Assembly: GCA_013399875.1 (NCBI GenBank)
Contig: VXAZ01005703.1
Coordinates: forward strand, 1,488,001-1,552,000
DNA: 64,000 nucleotides
Source: Gymnorhina tibicen
Lineage: Eukaryota; Chordata; Aves; Passeriformes; Artamidae
Direction of reading: 5' to 3'
The notes beneath the pieces were generated by a model. That model was not told where the DNA came from, searched no databases, and saw only the letters and a program-made list of their open reading frames with translations. Below are positions 1-15,100 of the stretch, piece after piece (within the stretch, counting starts at the first letter, position 1; every line of letters starts with the position of its first letter). The translations under genes and the position numbers were made by a program.

Positions 1-77
1 TAGTTGATAAGGTGGTGTTCAGTCAAAGGCTGGACTCGATGATCTTTGCCAACCTTAAAGAGTCTGTGATTCTCTAT
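1..77 (+). mobile_element. CR1 LINE 3' tail (cut by window start)
   Basis: The window opens in a diverged CR1 3' end. GGCTGGACTCGATGATCTTT, then GCCAACCTTAAAGAGTCTGT and GATTCT follow the CR1 consensus order (ggttggactcgatgat, ccaacctta, gattctatga). The 5' extent is outside the window. It is sense relative to BICC1 and sits in its intron. Confidence 0.8.
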
Positions 78-1992
78 AGAATAATGATTGTTAGGATTGT
101 TTCAATTTTTAGGTCTTTGGTGTTTTCCATTTATTTAAGGCTTTACATCTATGTTATTCCTCCTTAATATAGTTGCAGCCATAACAGAGGTTTTTAGTGT
201 TTTCCTTAAATCATTTCCCTATTCTGGGCTGAAGAGACATTAGTTAATTTTTTCCCTTTTTCACAGTGCATATATGTATATTATGCCTGATTTTAATTTT
301 GTTAAAAAGTGATTTGGAACTAGCTGTATTGTGGAAAAACTGCAGAAATTAAATACTGTATATTTCAGAGATGGTTTAAGTTGCATGAAAACATTTTCTT
401 ACAGAAGCTACTTTTCTTAGTTACACTTGATTTGATCTTAATTCTTTGAATATAAAAGTGAATCCTGCTACTTTTCCAAAGACTATCCAAATCCATGTAA
501 ATTGTGGGGTAAAGGTATTAATGTGAATAGGATTTACAAGTCCTCCTATAATTTCATTCACTTCTAAAATTGCAATCTCTTCATTTGTAGCCATATGTGA
601 CCTCTAAAAGTGCATAAAAATGTTGTGAATAATAGAAAACAGAATTTCAGGTGCTGGAATTGCTTGTGTGCCTGCCACTACTTATCTGCATTTCTGTAAA
701 TGCAACAATGCACTGAGTTTTATTTTGCGAATCAGTCTTAAATGCTGAATCAGCCCCAGCTGGGAAGGTCTCACAGTCTCCCAGGACCACCAAATGCTTC
801 AGACCTGTTAATGAAACAAGAACAGTAGTTTTTCATAGTTTGGGTCAACTCCTGCTCTTGACCTACCTTCATATCTTCGTGTGCTGTTTCTAGTGACAGT
901 AATTGTAGCTTCTGCTGTTCTCACGAAAAAAAAACCAACAACCCAAAACCAAAACAGATTGCGTGACTGTGGGATATAATCAATTAATCTTCCTACCTTA
1001 AATTCAGTGCTATGAATAGCCACTTAATTGGTTTAGAGCCTTAAGCTCCAAAAAAAAAAAGGGGGTGGGGGAATTAATCAGGCCCTTGGAGATCTGCATT
1101 GATGTGTGGAGTTTTTCTGACAAACTTGAGCTTCTCACCCACTAAGATGCTTTGGAAACACAATTTGGAAAATTGTGCCAACTGTCCTGAAAGGCTGTAC
1201 CCTAACTCTTGGTAGGAACCTAAAATGTATGGAGTGATGACTCTTCCTGTTCTGTGGCCTTTAGCTAGGGATGTAGAGTGATGCAGAGAAGAGAGTACTT
1301 AAACTTTTGAAGTGTCTGGATGGTTAAGCACTTTCAAACAGAGGTAACTTTTGTATTGGTTCACGACCAAGATTTAATTTTAGTCTCAGCACTGATTGCA
1401 GTGTGCAGATCAGTGGAAGTGTAGGCTCGAATTGCCCAAAGTCATCCTGCAGAGTCATTCTTCCAGAGAAAGTAATGTACTTTATCCCAGCTGGAACTCT
1501 GCTGGCATCTCAGAGGCTGCTGCTGCTCCAAGGTCTAGGCCCTAACAGAGCTGTTGGGTGCTTCCCTCGTTCATGTGGATCCTCCACCCTTAGAGGCAAG
1601 GAAATAGTCCCCTGTCCATAACTGAGGCAGTGGGGTGAGGAAGGTGGTGGGCACCTGTTCCCTCAGGAGAGGAGCTTTTCACCTGGTTGCACAGGGGGCG
1701 ACAGAAAGGTGCTGTAAAAGGAGCTTTTGAATTCACTTCATGAGCCTTTCCCATCTGTAAGTGGAAAGGGGATCCCAGTGCACCAATCTGAGACAATTCC
1801 ATGTAATGGCAATGGTTTTGTATCACCAGACCCCAGACAGCCTTATTCCATATGCTGTGAGTAACAATGAAGGTGCACTCACGTGTGCCTTTTCCAAGCA
1901 CTTGGAAAGGCAAGGCTGGTAACTGCTTCTGCTAGAGATGAAATCAGGGGAGACAGGATTCTTTTCACTGCTGGCAAACAGCAAAATTGTGG

Positions 1993-2012
1993 TCTTCTCT
2001 CTCTCTCTCTCC
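1993..2012. repeat. (TC)n simple repeat
   Basis: A short CT-dinucleotide run of about seven units inside the BICC1 intron. Nothing suggests a function. Confidence 0.8.
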
Positions 2013-5000
2013 TGCCTTGCTGCATGCTTACAGCCTGTCCCCTGCCTCCATAGCTCCCTGCTAGGCAGCTCAGCCCTGCAGCCTGGCATGCCCTGGTGCC
2101 AGTCCCACTGACGCAGGGGGCATTCAGGGCTGCTGGGTTATGGGGGCCAGTGCTCTTTTGTCAGCAGAATTTTTCCTAAAGCTGTTTAGTTTTGGTTCCC
2201 AAGGTATAAAGTTGTGGGTCTGACTTTATACCAGTTTCTTAAAAATCTTGGCATTTAAATGCCTTTTCCTTGTTGGTGCCCATGACAACAGAACCATTGG
2301 TTTGGGTATTCTGTGTCAGCTCTCTCTGCATGCAGCAAAATTCTTTTGCAGCTCTTACTTGACCTCACTTAGAACAGGAAAAAAGATTCACCCTGTTATG
2401 CAATTATCCAGCTAATAACTGTGTGTATAAGTAGATTTTTTTTAAAAAAATCATGCTCGTATCTTAAAAGTAGATGAGTGGCACATATGATTCTGCAATG
2501 GAATGGAAAGTTACCCGTGCCAGGAGATAAAGGGTGCTCTGTAATGTTTCTTGAGAACGCTGGCAAGATTTGGGGTGGGGGGAGTAAGATGGTTTATCTA
2601 TGCAGTTGCTTCATAAAATAAAATTTCAGTCAGATCTGGTACATTGTCTGGGAAATTACAAGTTTTTTCTGTTCCTTAGAATGGCATTAAACTTACTTTT
2701 GTGCTTGATCTCGTTACAGCAAAACTAATGCTATTTGTGTTACTCTAGTACTTTTTCCTTTAGAGAAGGGATTGTTCATCCTCTTGAGTATTTTTCATGA
2801 GAGATGAACTCTTGGTGTTGAGTGTCCATAGAACATTTTTGTTCTTTTATCACCCTGTACTTTTTCCTGGCTTTGGTTGGAGAAGTGTTAAGAAAGGGCA
2901 AGTGCCATGTTCCATCTTTAAGTGTAACATACCCCTGCTTCCACGTGTTTAAATCCTAATGGTTGAGAAGGCTTAAAGGGATGTTGGGAAGTTCTTGCTG
3001 CCCAAATAATGCATTACTGTGTGCCAATGTCTGGCACTAATATGAATAACTGAGGGTGCTAACTTCAGCGCACCAGTTATACATTAAGCGTTGTTCAGCG
3101 AGTGGCAATGATATGTCAGGTTAGTAAACATGATTTGAATTTTTGTTTTGATTTGGAACAAAAAACGGCTTAAGTGGAGGAGGCCAGAACCCTCCAGCTC
3201 TCAAAAGCATAGAGAAACTAAGATGCATAACAGAAATCTTCTTAAGAGTCTTGTCAGTTTGGAGGGAAAAAAAATCATATGCCCTTGAATATTACTGGTG
3301 AGAACACTACATTTTTATACTTTGAAGCAATACCTAATGTGTGAGAATTCTGTAGCTGACCAAAAAAATTATAGTCTTTCCAGTTTCTTGATCTGGTGTT
3401 TCTGAAACTGCCTTCCCCAAAGAGGCTTTCCTGGGGACAGGAGCAGTTGCAGGTAGGGCTGGCTACTGTGTTCCCCTCTCCAACCTTGATCAGGTCCTGT
3501 AAACCTTCTGGAATTACAGTGTATGTGAGTATCATCCTCTCCCTGCAAATCTGATGTATTACAAATAAGATTCTTATATTTTTGTCTAATTGCTTTGATT
3601 TCAAGCATTCTTCATATTGTACATTCTAAATATAGAGAGAGTCTGTGCCAAAGACCAAGTGCAAACTTAGAAAACCATCATTGATAGAAATTCTACTCTC
3701 TTTAATGACTTCCTCTGGAAATTGTAATTTGAATCATATGATTTTTCTGAAGTAGGAGGGAGTATCTGAAAAATAGCTGTAATACAGTTTTCAGAATTTT
3801 AAGCTTTTCATCTGTACAAACAACCTTGTATAAAACTTCTGGTCATTTCATTCTTTGATTATTTGGCAAGACTAACATTTTCTGTAAAGCAAGTCAGATC
3901 TAAAGAGAACAAAAGCCAGGGCATAGCTAGTGTTCTGGTGACTTTCATTCTTTTCCTCTTGGTCCAGATTTTTAATGTCTAAAAAATATTTGTGTTTTTA
4001 TGGTAAATGCTTGTTGAGCACTCCAGTAGTTTTGGCTTTGGAACTGGTTTAGTTTAACTAGTGAGACCAAAACCATCTGGCAGTGCTCACCAACCAAGGC
4101 CAGTCACAGAGAGCTGTTGGCAACATCTTCTCCCTGTATTAACTCCGGTGAAAGGCAAAGGCAAATGAGCTCTTGTTAATGGGAACAAAGCTGTGGGAAA
4201 GGACAAAGTTGGGAATGAAGTGGAATGGGGAAAGTGAGAGACGTGGAGAGGAAATGAGAGGTTGATGAGGAGACTGAAGCCAGTTGGAAAGACGTAGGTG
4301 GGATGGCAGGAAACATGAGGTTGGAGTAGGAGTCTTAAAGAATGGGGGTTTTGCAAGAATAGGATAATAAAGAGTTAGTGACAAAGATGGTGTAGAGGTA
4401 ATGGGAAAACAGATGGGAGGTGCAAAAGAGGAAGATGTTGTGGAAGGATTGGGTGAAGATGTATATTCCAAAAAGTGGAGAGGAGGATTGTGTTCATAGG
4501 TGTCTGGCATGAATTTCCAATACATATCCTAGTCTTGGAAATTAGATCAAACACAATTCTGAGGTTTTTACTTAATTAATATCCTGGGGAAAAACTGGTA
4601 AACACTGCTGTGTTGATGTGTGCTTTCATTCCTGTCCTAGACCAGTGATTCAATGTCTAACATGTCACTATTCCCATCTGATGTCTTTGTGCAGCTTCCA
4701 TAAAGATGCAGTTTTGATGGCTGCAATTTAAATTTGTTAAACTTTTAACAGATGTCTCTTGTCTTGCATCAAAACATACACATGACTTAAAATACCTGGA
4801 ACGCAAAACATTAAATTCTAGTCCATGAAGGCTGAGGATATTGGCAATTTCTACTAAAAAATCACAAGACAGAATGCGTGCAAGTAAACCAGGATGGCAA
4901 TAAAAAGGATTAATTTTGAGTGCAGCTTTCATCCAGCTGATTGGATTTGTGTCCAGTGCAATGTTGAATAATGTAAACTTGGTTTTGCAGTGCTAGAGGA

Positions 5001-6117
5001 GAGTAGTAGCCAAGAAAGTAAGCTGAGGAAATACTGGGCTTCAGGAAAGTGCAAGCTGTTTTGTGGAATTGGCTTAAAATTCTCTAATGCCAAATTGAGA
5101 TTTCCAGCAGTAAATTTGTAGCTATACATGTACAAAATGCATTCCTGTGTACAGTTCCCCTCTCCTGTTCCTGCTGCTCTGAGTGCAGTGAGCAGGAAAG
5201 CTCACGGTCAGCTCTCCTGCCTCCGGGTGCTGTCGCGTGCAGGGTTACAGAGGTGGATTGCCTTGCTCATAGGTGCACATCTGGTCACATCAAAGCAATC
5301 TGAATTGACAGAATGAACATTTTCTCTGAGGGGAAAAAATAATGAAAGTGGCTACTTGGGTGCAGTATCTTTTTATTTTCTTGCGGATTTGCTTACTGAA
5401 GGATGCTGCAAGAAGGCATCCCTGTAGGAAAGCCATGACAGTGCACGTGGGTGCATTTGGGAGGGGAGCAGATTTTGGATTCCATAAGTAAAGATGGAGT
5501 TAGTTCCAGAGTGATGGGGTTGGAAGAAAAACAAACCAAAAGAACCTACTATAGAGAAGGCCATTTATAGCATGAATTATTGGTAAAATGCCAGACAAAG
5601 ATAAGAAAGCTATGACAAAATGGGTTATGCTTTTAATCAGCTGACTCATTATACTGAAAATTACTTCCTAGCAGTGTAAGCAGCATATTAGCCCAAAAGA
5701 AGAAATTGTCAAGAAGAGACTCTTGGCCATGAACTCTTTTTTTCTTGTCTCCCTAATGTACAATGACAGACACAGATATTTTTTGCATATTTTCTGTTTC
5801 TTCATCTTCTGTTATTTTTGCAAACAAAACTTTAACCCCAGTCGTTGCCAGCACCAGGAGCAGCTGAAAATGAACATCTGGTAACTCAGACTTGAGTGCC
5901 TAAATTGCAATTCCTAAAGCTGTGTCTGCAAGTGGTGTCCTTTGCTGTTGTGTTCTCATCTGCTGGTGGGGAAAAGATGTGAGCAACAGCAGTGGGGCGA
6001 AGTGGTGCTCTGCACTTCCTGAGATTAGGATAGATTTTTGTCTTGCTGACCTCTTTTAATTGCCAGTGCCTTGATCACCCTACTGATACAGCTTTGCTTT
6101 TCTTTTTCTTTTTATTT

Positions 6118-6155
6118 TGGTTGTTGTTGTTGTTGTTGTTGTTTGTTGTTTTGGT
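6118..6155. repeat. (TTG)n microsatellite
   Basis: About eight TTG units followed by a degraded GTTTGTTGTTTTGG tail, in the BICC1 intron. It produces a spurious poly-Cys run in a nearby open frame. Confidence 0.9.
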
Positions 6156-9100
6156 TTTTATTTTTTTTGCACGGGCAGGCTAAGGTTATCCAGAGAGTGA
6201 GGTGTGTGAGACCACAGCTGCTTACTAAAATATTGGCACAAACCTATGCCCAGCACTGGCATTCAGGAGTTAGACTGGCACGGTGGAGTATGGGGAGTGT
6301 TAGGTCATATTTTTTAGTTTCTCTCAAGCAATTCTCTGGTTTATAAGTCTACTGTTTGCTGGTAATTTTTGAAGTGACTCTCATGCTTGGTATAATACAC
6401 AAATATTTGCAAAACTCCTTTGTTTTAATGCTGGTTGAAATTTACCCAAGTATAAAATCAATTGAAGGCAACTTTTTGAATATGACATGAATATTATTGA
6501 CTGAATTATCAGTTTTTAGGGGGTTTTTTTACCATACTTTTGAGCTAGAATTTGATTTTTCTACAGTTAATGGAAAACTTGTCTTCTCCCACAAGTATTT
6601 AGGCAGCTAAACTGTGGGAACAATTTTCAGCTGACTTACGTTGTTCATCCACAGCGGTTTCTCTACATTTTCCTGGTTCAAATTGGTGGGACAGGAAATA
6701 TTTGTAGGAGATGCTGGAAAGGGGCTGTAATTATTTTTTTTTCTATAGAGAAACAGTTACTGGAAAACTAACACTGGGATTTTTTTTTTCTTTTTTCTTC
6801 CAAATGTGGATGTAGAACTTGAAACAACTATGATTTTCTTTGATTTTTCTCAGCATTTCAAATGAAACAGCACTGCCACCGTTTTTCTGAGTGGACATAT
6901 TCTCTGTCTGGAAGCCCAAACTTCCTATGCCTCACTGTTTTCTAGTCTAGTTTTTTTTATAATTTGCCAAGAGTGACAATATTTGCATATTGTGCCACTT
7001 AAAATGCGTGCATGCACATGAATTATCCAGTTTTTCTTTGGCCAGTGGCTGCTCTCGTCAGGGTGAGATGTAAAGGTGGAAAAATCCTGCTGTTTTCTGC
7101 ATTTATGATGTTTGGCTTGTGAATATTTTGAGGGAAAGCATCTTTTTAGTTTAAATACTTCTCCAAGTATTCACTTTAGGTACCTGCTGCTAGCTTAGCT
7201 AATTAACCTACAGAGTACCTGTTACAGCTGAAGGACTGCTTACCCCAGTGCAACTTTGTAAATGGTCAGTAATTTCTGTAATGTGTTGCTGAGGCAATCA
7301 GTCCCTAATTGACTTAGAGATTTAGAGTGAGCCTCTTGCTGACATTGTGTTTGTTTGGAGTGGCAGATTAATTACAGCATGTATTGTAGTTGCTGTATTG
7401 TGACCTCCATCTGCTTTTTATTAACTTTCTCTGTAAATGAGAAACTGTCAGTGCATACTGTTTCTTACATTCTGGAGGAAAATTCCCCCAAAGCCTGTAA
7501 TTGTGTACTTTAAAAATTAAAGAACCGTTGTGTTTAGATCACAAGTTTGTTTCTTTTGTTTCTGGAGCAGCTGACTCAAGCACAGATGACTCCTCCCTGT
7601 TTTGCAATAAATAAATGGACAGAAAGACCATCCCAGGCCATTTGAAACTCGGCCACAGGAGTTGGTGTTGGTTCTCTCTGATCCGAGACACGCACAAATC
7701 CACAGCATCCCTCGTGCCAGCAGCTGGCAGCAAATCCCTTCTTTACTGGAGTCACTTACCCAAGCCTCCAGACTGCTGCCACTTCAGCAAGCAGCCCCAG
7801 CCATCAATTCTCCGCGCTTCGCGTGCGGGGTGGGTGACAGGCGAGAAGGCTTTTAAAGAAAGTCACATTTGCTTGAGCCTTTTATCTCGTTTGTGCTCGG
7901 CTTGCCAGTGTTTCTGTGCTCGGGGGGTGTGTGCCTGCAGCCTTGAGAGCTTAAAGTCATGGATTCGTACTGGCTCAGAGGAAGATAAAATGTATTTATG
8001 GTCACACTGGTGAATGGTTTAAGGAAATTCTAGGTAGCAAAGGAGCCAGCAGTGGGCATTGTACTTTAAGTACATTTACACAAGAGTGATTTGAACTTTG
8101 TTCATTCCTGTAAGAGTAGGAAGATTTTGGGCTTTTCTGTTTTTGATCAGGGCTTGCTGTGTTTTCTGTGAAGAACAGCGATTTGCTTACACTTGGCCAG
8201 ACAAGGGAGGGGCAAAATAACAAACACAGTTGTAAGACGAAGGGAATTATCAAGGGGCTTAACATCCAGTGAGAGTGCTTGGCAGTAACTGTAGTAAAAC
8301 TGAAATTTCAAGCCCTGGAATGTAGTAATATAAACTTATTGCTGTGATTAAATTACTTGAGAGTACAAATTTGTCACGATCTTTCAGTGAAAACTGGAAT
8401 TAGTTGATGTATTGGTTTTGGATTTTTAGGAGCTTCTAGCAAGCAGATACCCTGCAATGTGCTCAGCACTGCATTTGCATGTAAACTGAAGACTGACAGA
8501 GTGTTCCACTCTGATGCCCGTCTTTCTATTTAAACTCATTTTTTGGGACACCAAATGCAATTTATCAGAGTGACTGCTGACATTCACATCACAGAGATGC
8601 TCAATAGGTGATTAATTTCCCAGAGGTAAGCTTTGCTATTGGTGTAATATTGGTGAGAGACAGATGGACAGAAGTGATGCAGAGAAAATTCATCTGAGAA
8701 CAGCTCAGGAATGATTGCTTGATTTGAAAGGCAACACTGGACATCTTTCAGGTGTTTGGTGTTCTCATTTCTCAGTGTATCACAAAGAAATTACCCTTGC
8801 AGAGGAACAGTGTGGGCAGTGTTTGCTTGCTGTGAGCCCCTCCCTGAAAAGCAGGAGATTTTAAGTAGGTCACTGTTCTTCAGGAGATGAAGGTTCTCTT
8901 CCCAAATCAGCTGCAAACTGCCTGTTATACTGGTGAAAATAATTTAATATCTATGAATCAGAGTAACCTTTTAATGTAAGATGTACAGCTATTAAAGTGC
9001 CATATAAAAGCTATGCCATGCTAAAAGCTAAGAAATGGTCTATTATTACATGATTAAAATGTGTGATGCAGTATTCACGTAACAAACTGTTAGTATAAAA

Positions 9101-12100
9101 GCATCTAGAAGGTTTTAGTATTCAGAACCAATTGTCACCAGATGGATAATGTTTTTTGTTGATTAGGTGCACCCCAAGCGGGTTTAGAAGGAAGATGGAA
9201 ACACTACTTCCCTTATCTCTCTGTTTGCTTTTTTCTTCCTGGAGCCTGCTCAGTAATGGTGCATGGAAAAAGCTAATACATTGCCATGCTGGCTGGAAAA
9301 AAATGTGTACCTTATGCTTTTAAAAAATAATTAAAGAAATAGTTCAATCCATGGCAGAAACTTGTTGATAACATAGCAATTTTTGAGTTAAATTTCATAC
9401 ACTTAATATGATCATAACTTTAAACATGTATTGATATTTCAAATTTCAAAATGTAGAGATGGGTGTGTCAATGACCTAACTCTCTGTCTCAGAAAATGAC
9501 TGCTTACAGCTTCAAAAAAAGAGTTCAGGAACTTTTTCTTATTTAGTATCTATCTGTTGTAAGCAATGTAATTGGTGTCTGGTACACGGGAAGAAAAACT
9601 AGGCAGTGAAAGTGATCTGCTTGTATTGGAGTTCTTTTTTGTAAGAGCCTACGAAACCCTTGAATCAGTATTCCTGTGGACTCTTAGACTGGAGTTTTCA
9701 TCATTTTTGACAACTGGGTTGGCATAATTTTCATTTAATGCATGTACCTCTTGCTACTGGAGTAGCTCTCAGGAAGACAGTTTAGATGTTTCTTTATTGG
9801 ACTTGCCATTTTTCTCTTTGTTTAGAGAAACAAACAAACAAGAAATACTACCTGTTCACTGTGTTCATCAGGAATACAGTTGAAACAACCTCTAAAAATA
9901 TAATAATCCAGGAAAGGAAAACTTCCTTGGGGAAAATTGATTTCACAGAGTGTGATACTAAAGCAGAGAAGGTAAAGTATTTGTAATGGTGATCAAAAAT
10001 ATTCTGTGAGCTCTCTGTGGCTTTAGTCACCAGATGTCTGATGTCCTGTTGGGAGGCAGCTGTTTTTATCTGTCCGCTAACAGTTCGTTCCATCCTGATT
10101 CCCAAGAGGACAGTTCTGTTTGCCCTGCTCACTCGGGCCTGTGTAGTGCATTATTTGCTGAAGACTGACTGCATCCTCCTGGTCCAGCCCCAGAATTCAT
10201 CCCTCCCAGTGGCTGTGTCCAGAGCAGCTCACACGCTGGAGTGCAGTCAGCCAGAGCAGTCAGACACCAGAAGGTGCAGCAGTAGCCAGGGGTTGGATGT
10301 GGGAGCACTGCAAGGAAGGCTGAGCCTGAGGCGTGAGTTTAAGCTCACGAGTCAGATGATGTTTTTTATTTAGAAAAACACAGTCACAAGGACTTTTTTG
10401 AGAACGTGTGTGTGAGAAACTAAAATTATCTCATGGCTTATGCATCAGAATTGCAGCCCTGAGTATGAGTCTGTGTGCAGTGAAGGTACAGTGGTGTTAT
10501 TTCTGATAGGAATGTCGTGGGTGTTTTCTAGGGCCTCTATTAAGCTGATTTTACAATACTATAGCTTTTTTCTTCTCTTTATTTCTTATTTTCTTTCCCA
10601 GGCATTGTGATTCTGTGTTTGTGCTTTGAGATACAATGGCAACAGACATTTAAGTAATGAACTGTGAATTTGTTGGGTCCATGCTGAAAAATATAAGACA
10701 TAACAGACTTTGTGTCCTGCTGAGAGATTGCCTTGCTCTGGGTGGCTGCTTGGGCTGAAGGCTGAAGAGCAACTGCCCAAGAGGCAGCAGAAGGGCTGCA
10801 TGGTGTGTGCCTTTTGGTGGCTGACTGCATTTGCAAGAAGTCCCTAAAGGCTCTTTTTAGAAGAAGTAAAATAAGGAATTTAAGCTAATCACGGTGGTAA
10901 GAAACTGAAATTGTGTAACTGAAATGGAGTGTCTGGGTGATTACAATTAATTCATTCTCATTTCTTCTTTTCAGGTATCCTTCTCCACCTTGGCCTTCCC
11001 CTTCTCCCTTGAAATCCCGTCACTTTTCTGTTTAAATTGCTATATGATCTGTTACCTCTTCCTAATCTTCCCTCTTTGCTTATGCTTTAAGAGAAGTCTT
11101 TTCAACTTCATTTCCTCTGTCACTGGTCCGAAATCCAGTCATCAATAGTTTATTTCTCCAAACATAGTGTTGTACAGGTAATCTATTTTTTAAAGCTTAT
11201 CTGATGTTTCTGGCTAATTTTCTCTTTATCTGGGCATTATAAACATGAATTTTCAGTGTTCTGCTGGGATGTTTCAAAGCTGCTAAGAGACCCAAATACG
11301 GGATTCAGCTGTGATTGATGTACAAGTGCATCTCATTTCTTTTAATTTGCGAGGCTACATCAAACAGATATTTCACTCTAAGAGCCATTTTAAGTAGCCT
11401 GTTGCAGATACTGAAGTTTTCTTTTGAGCTACACTGAAATCTTTGAGAGGCAAGATTCTTTTCTCTGCCGTACCAGATGTTGCACTGCATTTCTTCAGTT
11501 TCTGTGTGCGTACGGTTGGTGCGTTACTCAGTCTGTGCTCCAGGAGTATCTGTGTATGCCTGCCTGTGTATGTAAATGTGTTGTCATAAATGGTGGAGAA
11601 AAGTGAGGAGGGGGTTGCTGGCTTCACATCACGCAGTTGTTACAGGGCAGGGTTGAAAAGCAGTGCTCTGGTAGTTAAAGCTCCTCAGGTGACTGCATGG
11701 CAGTAACCAGAATGTAAAAGGAGTGAAGGGTTGTGTGTGAACTGCCTTCTCTGGAGCTGTGCAGGAACAGTGCAACAAGTATTTACTTTTTCTCAGCTTC
11801 CTTCTCATGTTCTGAACAGAAATTCTTCTAAAGACGGTTTGGAGTTAGCTGCCAATAAGGGGGAAAGTTAAGAGTGAAAAAGTGCTGAGAAGACAAAGAG
11901 TCTTTCAAATGTGTGCGCACATATAGACAGTGGCTCTAGCTCTTCCCAGGGACATTTCATAATCAGTTGTTTGTCCACAACAAACAGATCCCCCAGAATG
12001 CCCAGAGCCTCAGGATATGTCTCCTCTGAAGACACTGTTAATTGCTTACAGCCCACATCGAGTTTTATGATGCTCTGGGCAGGCTTTTGATCATGCCCAA

Positions 12101-15100
12101 GTTAGCTGGGTGAAATCTTGTTCAGAGACAATGATGCTGCAGTCTAATTTCAACTAAAAATCAAGAAAAAAGACAAACCCCAAACAAAAAAAAACACGTG
12201 TTGTTGTTGAGTGATACCTCTGAGGATACTCCGGAGTCTGCAGTAGGAAATGGCTCATGCTTTCTGCCTTAATACATGAGTAGCTTTTTCCTTCTGTGGT
12301 TTAGACATTGGGAAGAGAAGTGAGTGCCCCGAGTTGTGTTGGAGAGAGGGTGAGGATTCTTTTAAGCTGGTAAGCCAGCAGCACCAAGTGCCCAAATTTA
12401 CTTGATTATTCAATCAAGCTCCTTTGCAGATGCCCTTAGTTCTGAGCATTTGCTGCCTGCTTTTACCCTTAATGTTGCTTTTCCATGGCAATAGTTTGAG
12501 CCTATTTCAAGTCTGTCTTGGCTGTTACCAATCATCTACTTTGGTGAGTGAATATCTACTCCTAAAACTGTACACACAGTATTTCCTAATTTAAGAATAT
12601 TAAGTAAGTTGTTTCGATTCAATTATCTTTTTTTCCATATTAATAGGAAGCCATACTTGACCTTTTTGCTTAATTCACTTGTTTTAGAGGTCTGTGTTTC
12701 TTCATCTTGTTGTAGGTTGAGCAGTGTACTTGCCCTTTCAGATGAGAACATACCAACTTCTGTGTGTTAATCTGAGTTTTTTTTTCTTTTTAACTTCTCA
12801 CATATCTTAGTGTGTTTTTCCTGGTACTTTTGGGTCAGACACTTTCATAACTTGTCCCTTAAAAATGCTGGGTCTCTTTTGTCTTTTTGTTTGAATGGCT
12901 CAAGTTCAGTAATACTCTTGGGCTATTCAGATCTTAATCAGCCACTCATTAAGAATGACTGTCATTTGCCCTGGTGTTGCCCAGTTGTCTGGCTATTTTT
13001 AGAGTAGTGGTATTTGTGTTACTTAAGTCAAGGCTGTTCATCCTGTAAACAAGCTGGATGCATAGCTGTGGTCTGAAGAGCTCCCCCAGATATCAAATGT
13101 ACATTGAACTGCGGGAGAGGCCTACATGCTTATATGGCTTAATTATTTGAAATATTTCTTGCCTGGCAAAAGCTGGCATAGATGCATTTGCACTGGCACA
13201 AACATATTTTTGCTTGGAGGAATTTTATTTTGTTTGCTGAAGTGTCACACACAATAGTAGCAATAAAGCTGGAGGCTTGCTGGTGTAGCTGTGGACAAAG
13301 ACTGAGGAGGTGAAACTCTGCCAAAGTGTGGAGTGAGGAATTTGAGGATAGGAGCAATAAAAGACCACTTGAAGGCAGGAGTCTGGCAAAATGAAGACTG
13401 TTGAGAAAAATTTCCAGCAGAGTCTGTTGTGTAACTTCAGCTTTCTATTCTATGTAAATACTCCTCCATTCTTGAGAAGGGCGGGGAAAGGCCTGTTAAA
13501 ATTAGGGTTTTTTTTTTTCCATTCCTGAAGAAAAATATACTGCCCTTCAAAATTGATGGAAAAGGTGGTTTACTATACAATGGCATTTTTAATAGTTTGC
13601 AAGACACTAATCATGTTGTTTCTTATGAGTTAAAACCTTTTCCAGGGTCTGATACTACACTTTATTTAAAGTGTTAAAGTCTTATATGCTTCTAGCACAC
13701 AGACCTCTTCTGAAGCCTTTGTTCTGTGTTTGCAAATAGTTTGCAGAGCTGGGGTGTCTCATGTCTTTATTTATGGTAGGCACCTGTTCTTTGCTCTCTC
13801 TCTAGTTTTATGTGAAGTATACTTCCAGTTGTATTCAGGAGCTTAAAAAAAAAGGTCATTTTTTTCCCCCCCAGTAAAAACGGGTATCAAACTACATGTT
13901 CCTTAGGGATGAGGAATGACATAGCATCACCTGGACCAAAAGTGGCACTGCTGTGGCCCCAGCCAGGGGAATTGTTTGGCCTTGTTCAGTGGGTGGTTTC
14001 CTTCCAGGCAGGGCTGTGTGCAGGTGCTGTGGCCACGGGGATCAGCGCAGGTAAGGAGTGGAGTGCCAGTTTGTGCTTATCCGCGCTGTCAGTACTGGAC
14101 ACGCATCACGCCTGTCACAGCTTTGTGCCTGCCAGTCCTCCTCACCCTTCTGAGAGTGCCAAGGGTATTTCTGGGGACTTTGACAGTGCATTGCTGTCAT
14201 CGCACCTGGAGGTATTTCAAATATTAAATGTAGAGCTTTATCCAGCAAAGATTTGTCTTACTACTAAGACAAGGTAGGATTTATTTTTTCTAAATTAAAC
14301 GTAACTGCTAATCCATGGAATCAGCTGCAAAACAAACAAGCTAATTGATTCCACAGGTATGTTAAGAAATTTAGTTTCTGTCACACACAGAAAATCAGGT
14401 TATTATGATCTGATTGTCTCTCTAAATTTTTAATTGATTCCTGAAATGATCTGTTTGTTGATTGTTATTTGTGTACCTCTGAGTTTCCCAGCAGATGTAC
14501 ATAGTTGCAATAGTTGCAGAGTGCTTTCAACTCATGCAAGGCCCATTCAAAGCCTTCAAAATCTTTTAGTTACAGGTAACTCTTCTCAGGCAAAATTTGA
14601 TGAGGATGTTGTGTTTAAATAGTGTTTCATTGAAGGAAAGAGTGAACAACTCTCAAAGGAAGAATTTCTTTAACTTAAACTGACCTGCTTCGTATCCATT
14701 TCCAACCACCGTGTCCTTGGGAAGAAGTCAAGTAATGAGAGGGTACTTAAGACCAATTTTGAAAGATTTGGTACCATATTTTAGAACTGTCGCTGGCATC
14801 AGTGGATTCTTTTTTGCTTTGTGGGTTCTTCTTTGGTTTTGTTTTCATAGTGAGCAATTGAGCTTTATTAATCTAAAAAGAACAAACAGTAAGTGTAGAA
14901 ATACAGGATGTTTGGCTGAAGCTGTCAGTATCAACAGAAAAGAGGTGTCCAGCTGAGATGAGAAATGGAAAAAATAGGTATTCTAAGATGTGTTTTCACC
15001 CATGGGTAAGCAACTAGTATTATGGAATGACAGTCATCTCCTTTGGTACTAACAGGGTGCCAGACTTGATTTCAGGTAATTTTCCTCCATATAATCAAAT

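Noticed and set aside
7615..8013. 132-codon + strand open frame in the BICC1 intron
   Set aside because: The peptide is unlike any known protein and not part of BICC1. Taken as a chance frame.
10961..11040. Strong polypyrimidine tract and CAG|GTATCC resembling an acceptor or recursive site in the BICC1 intron
   Set aside because: The donor half is poor, the following sequence has no BICC1-like coding content, and no matching exon phase could be found.
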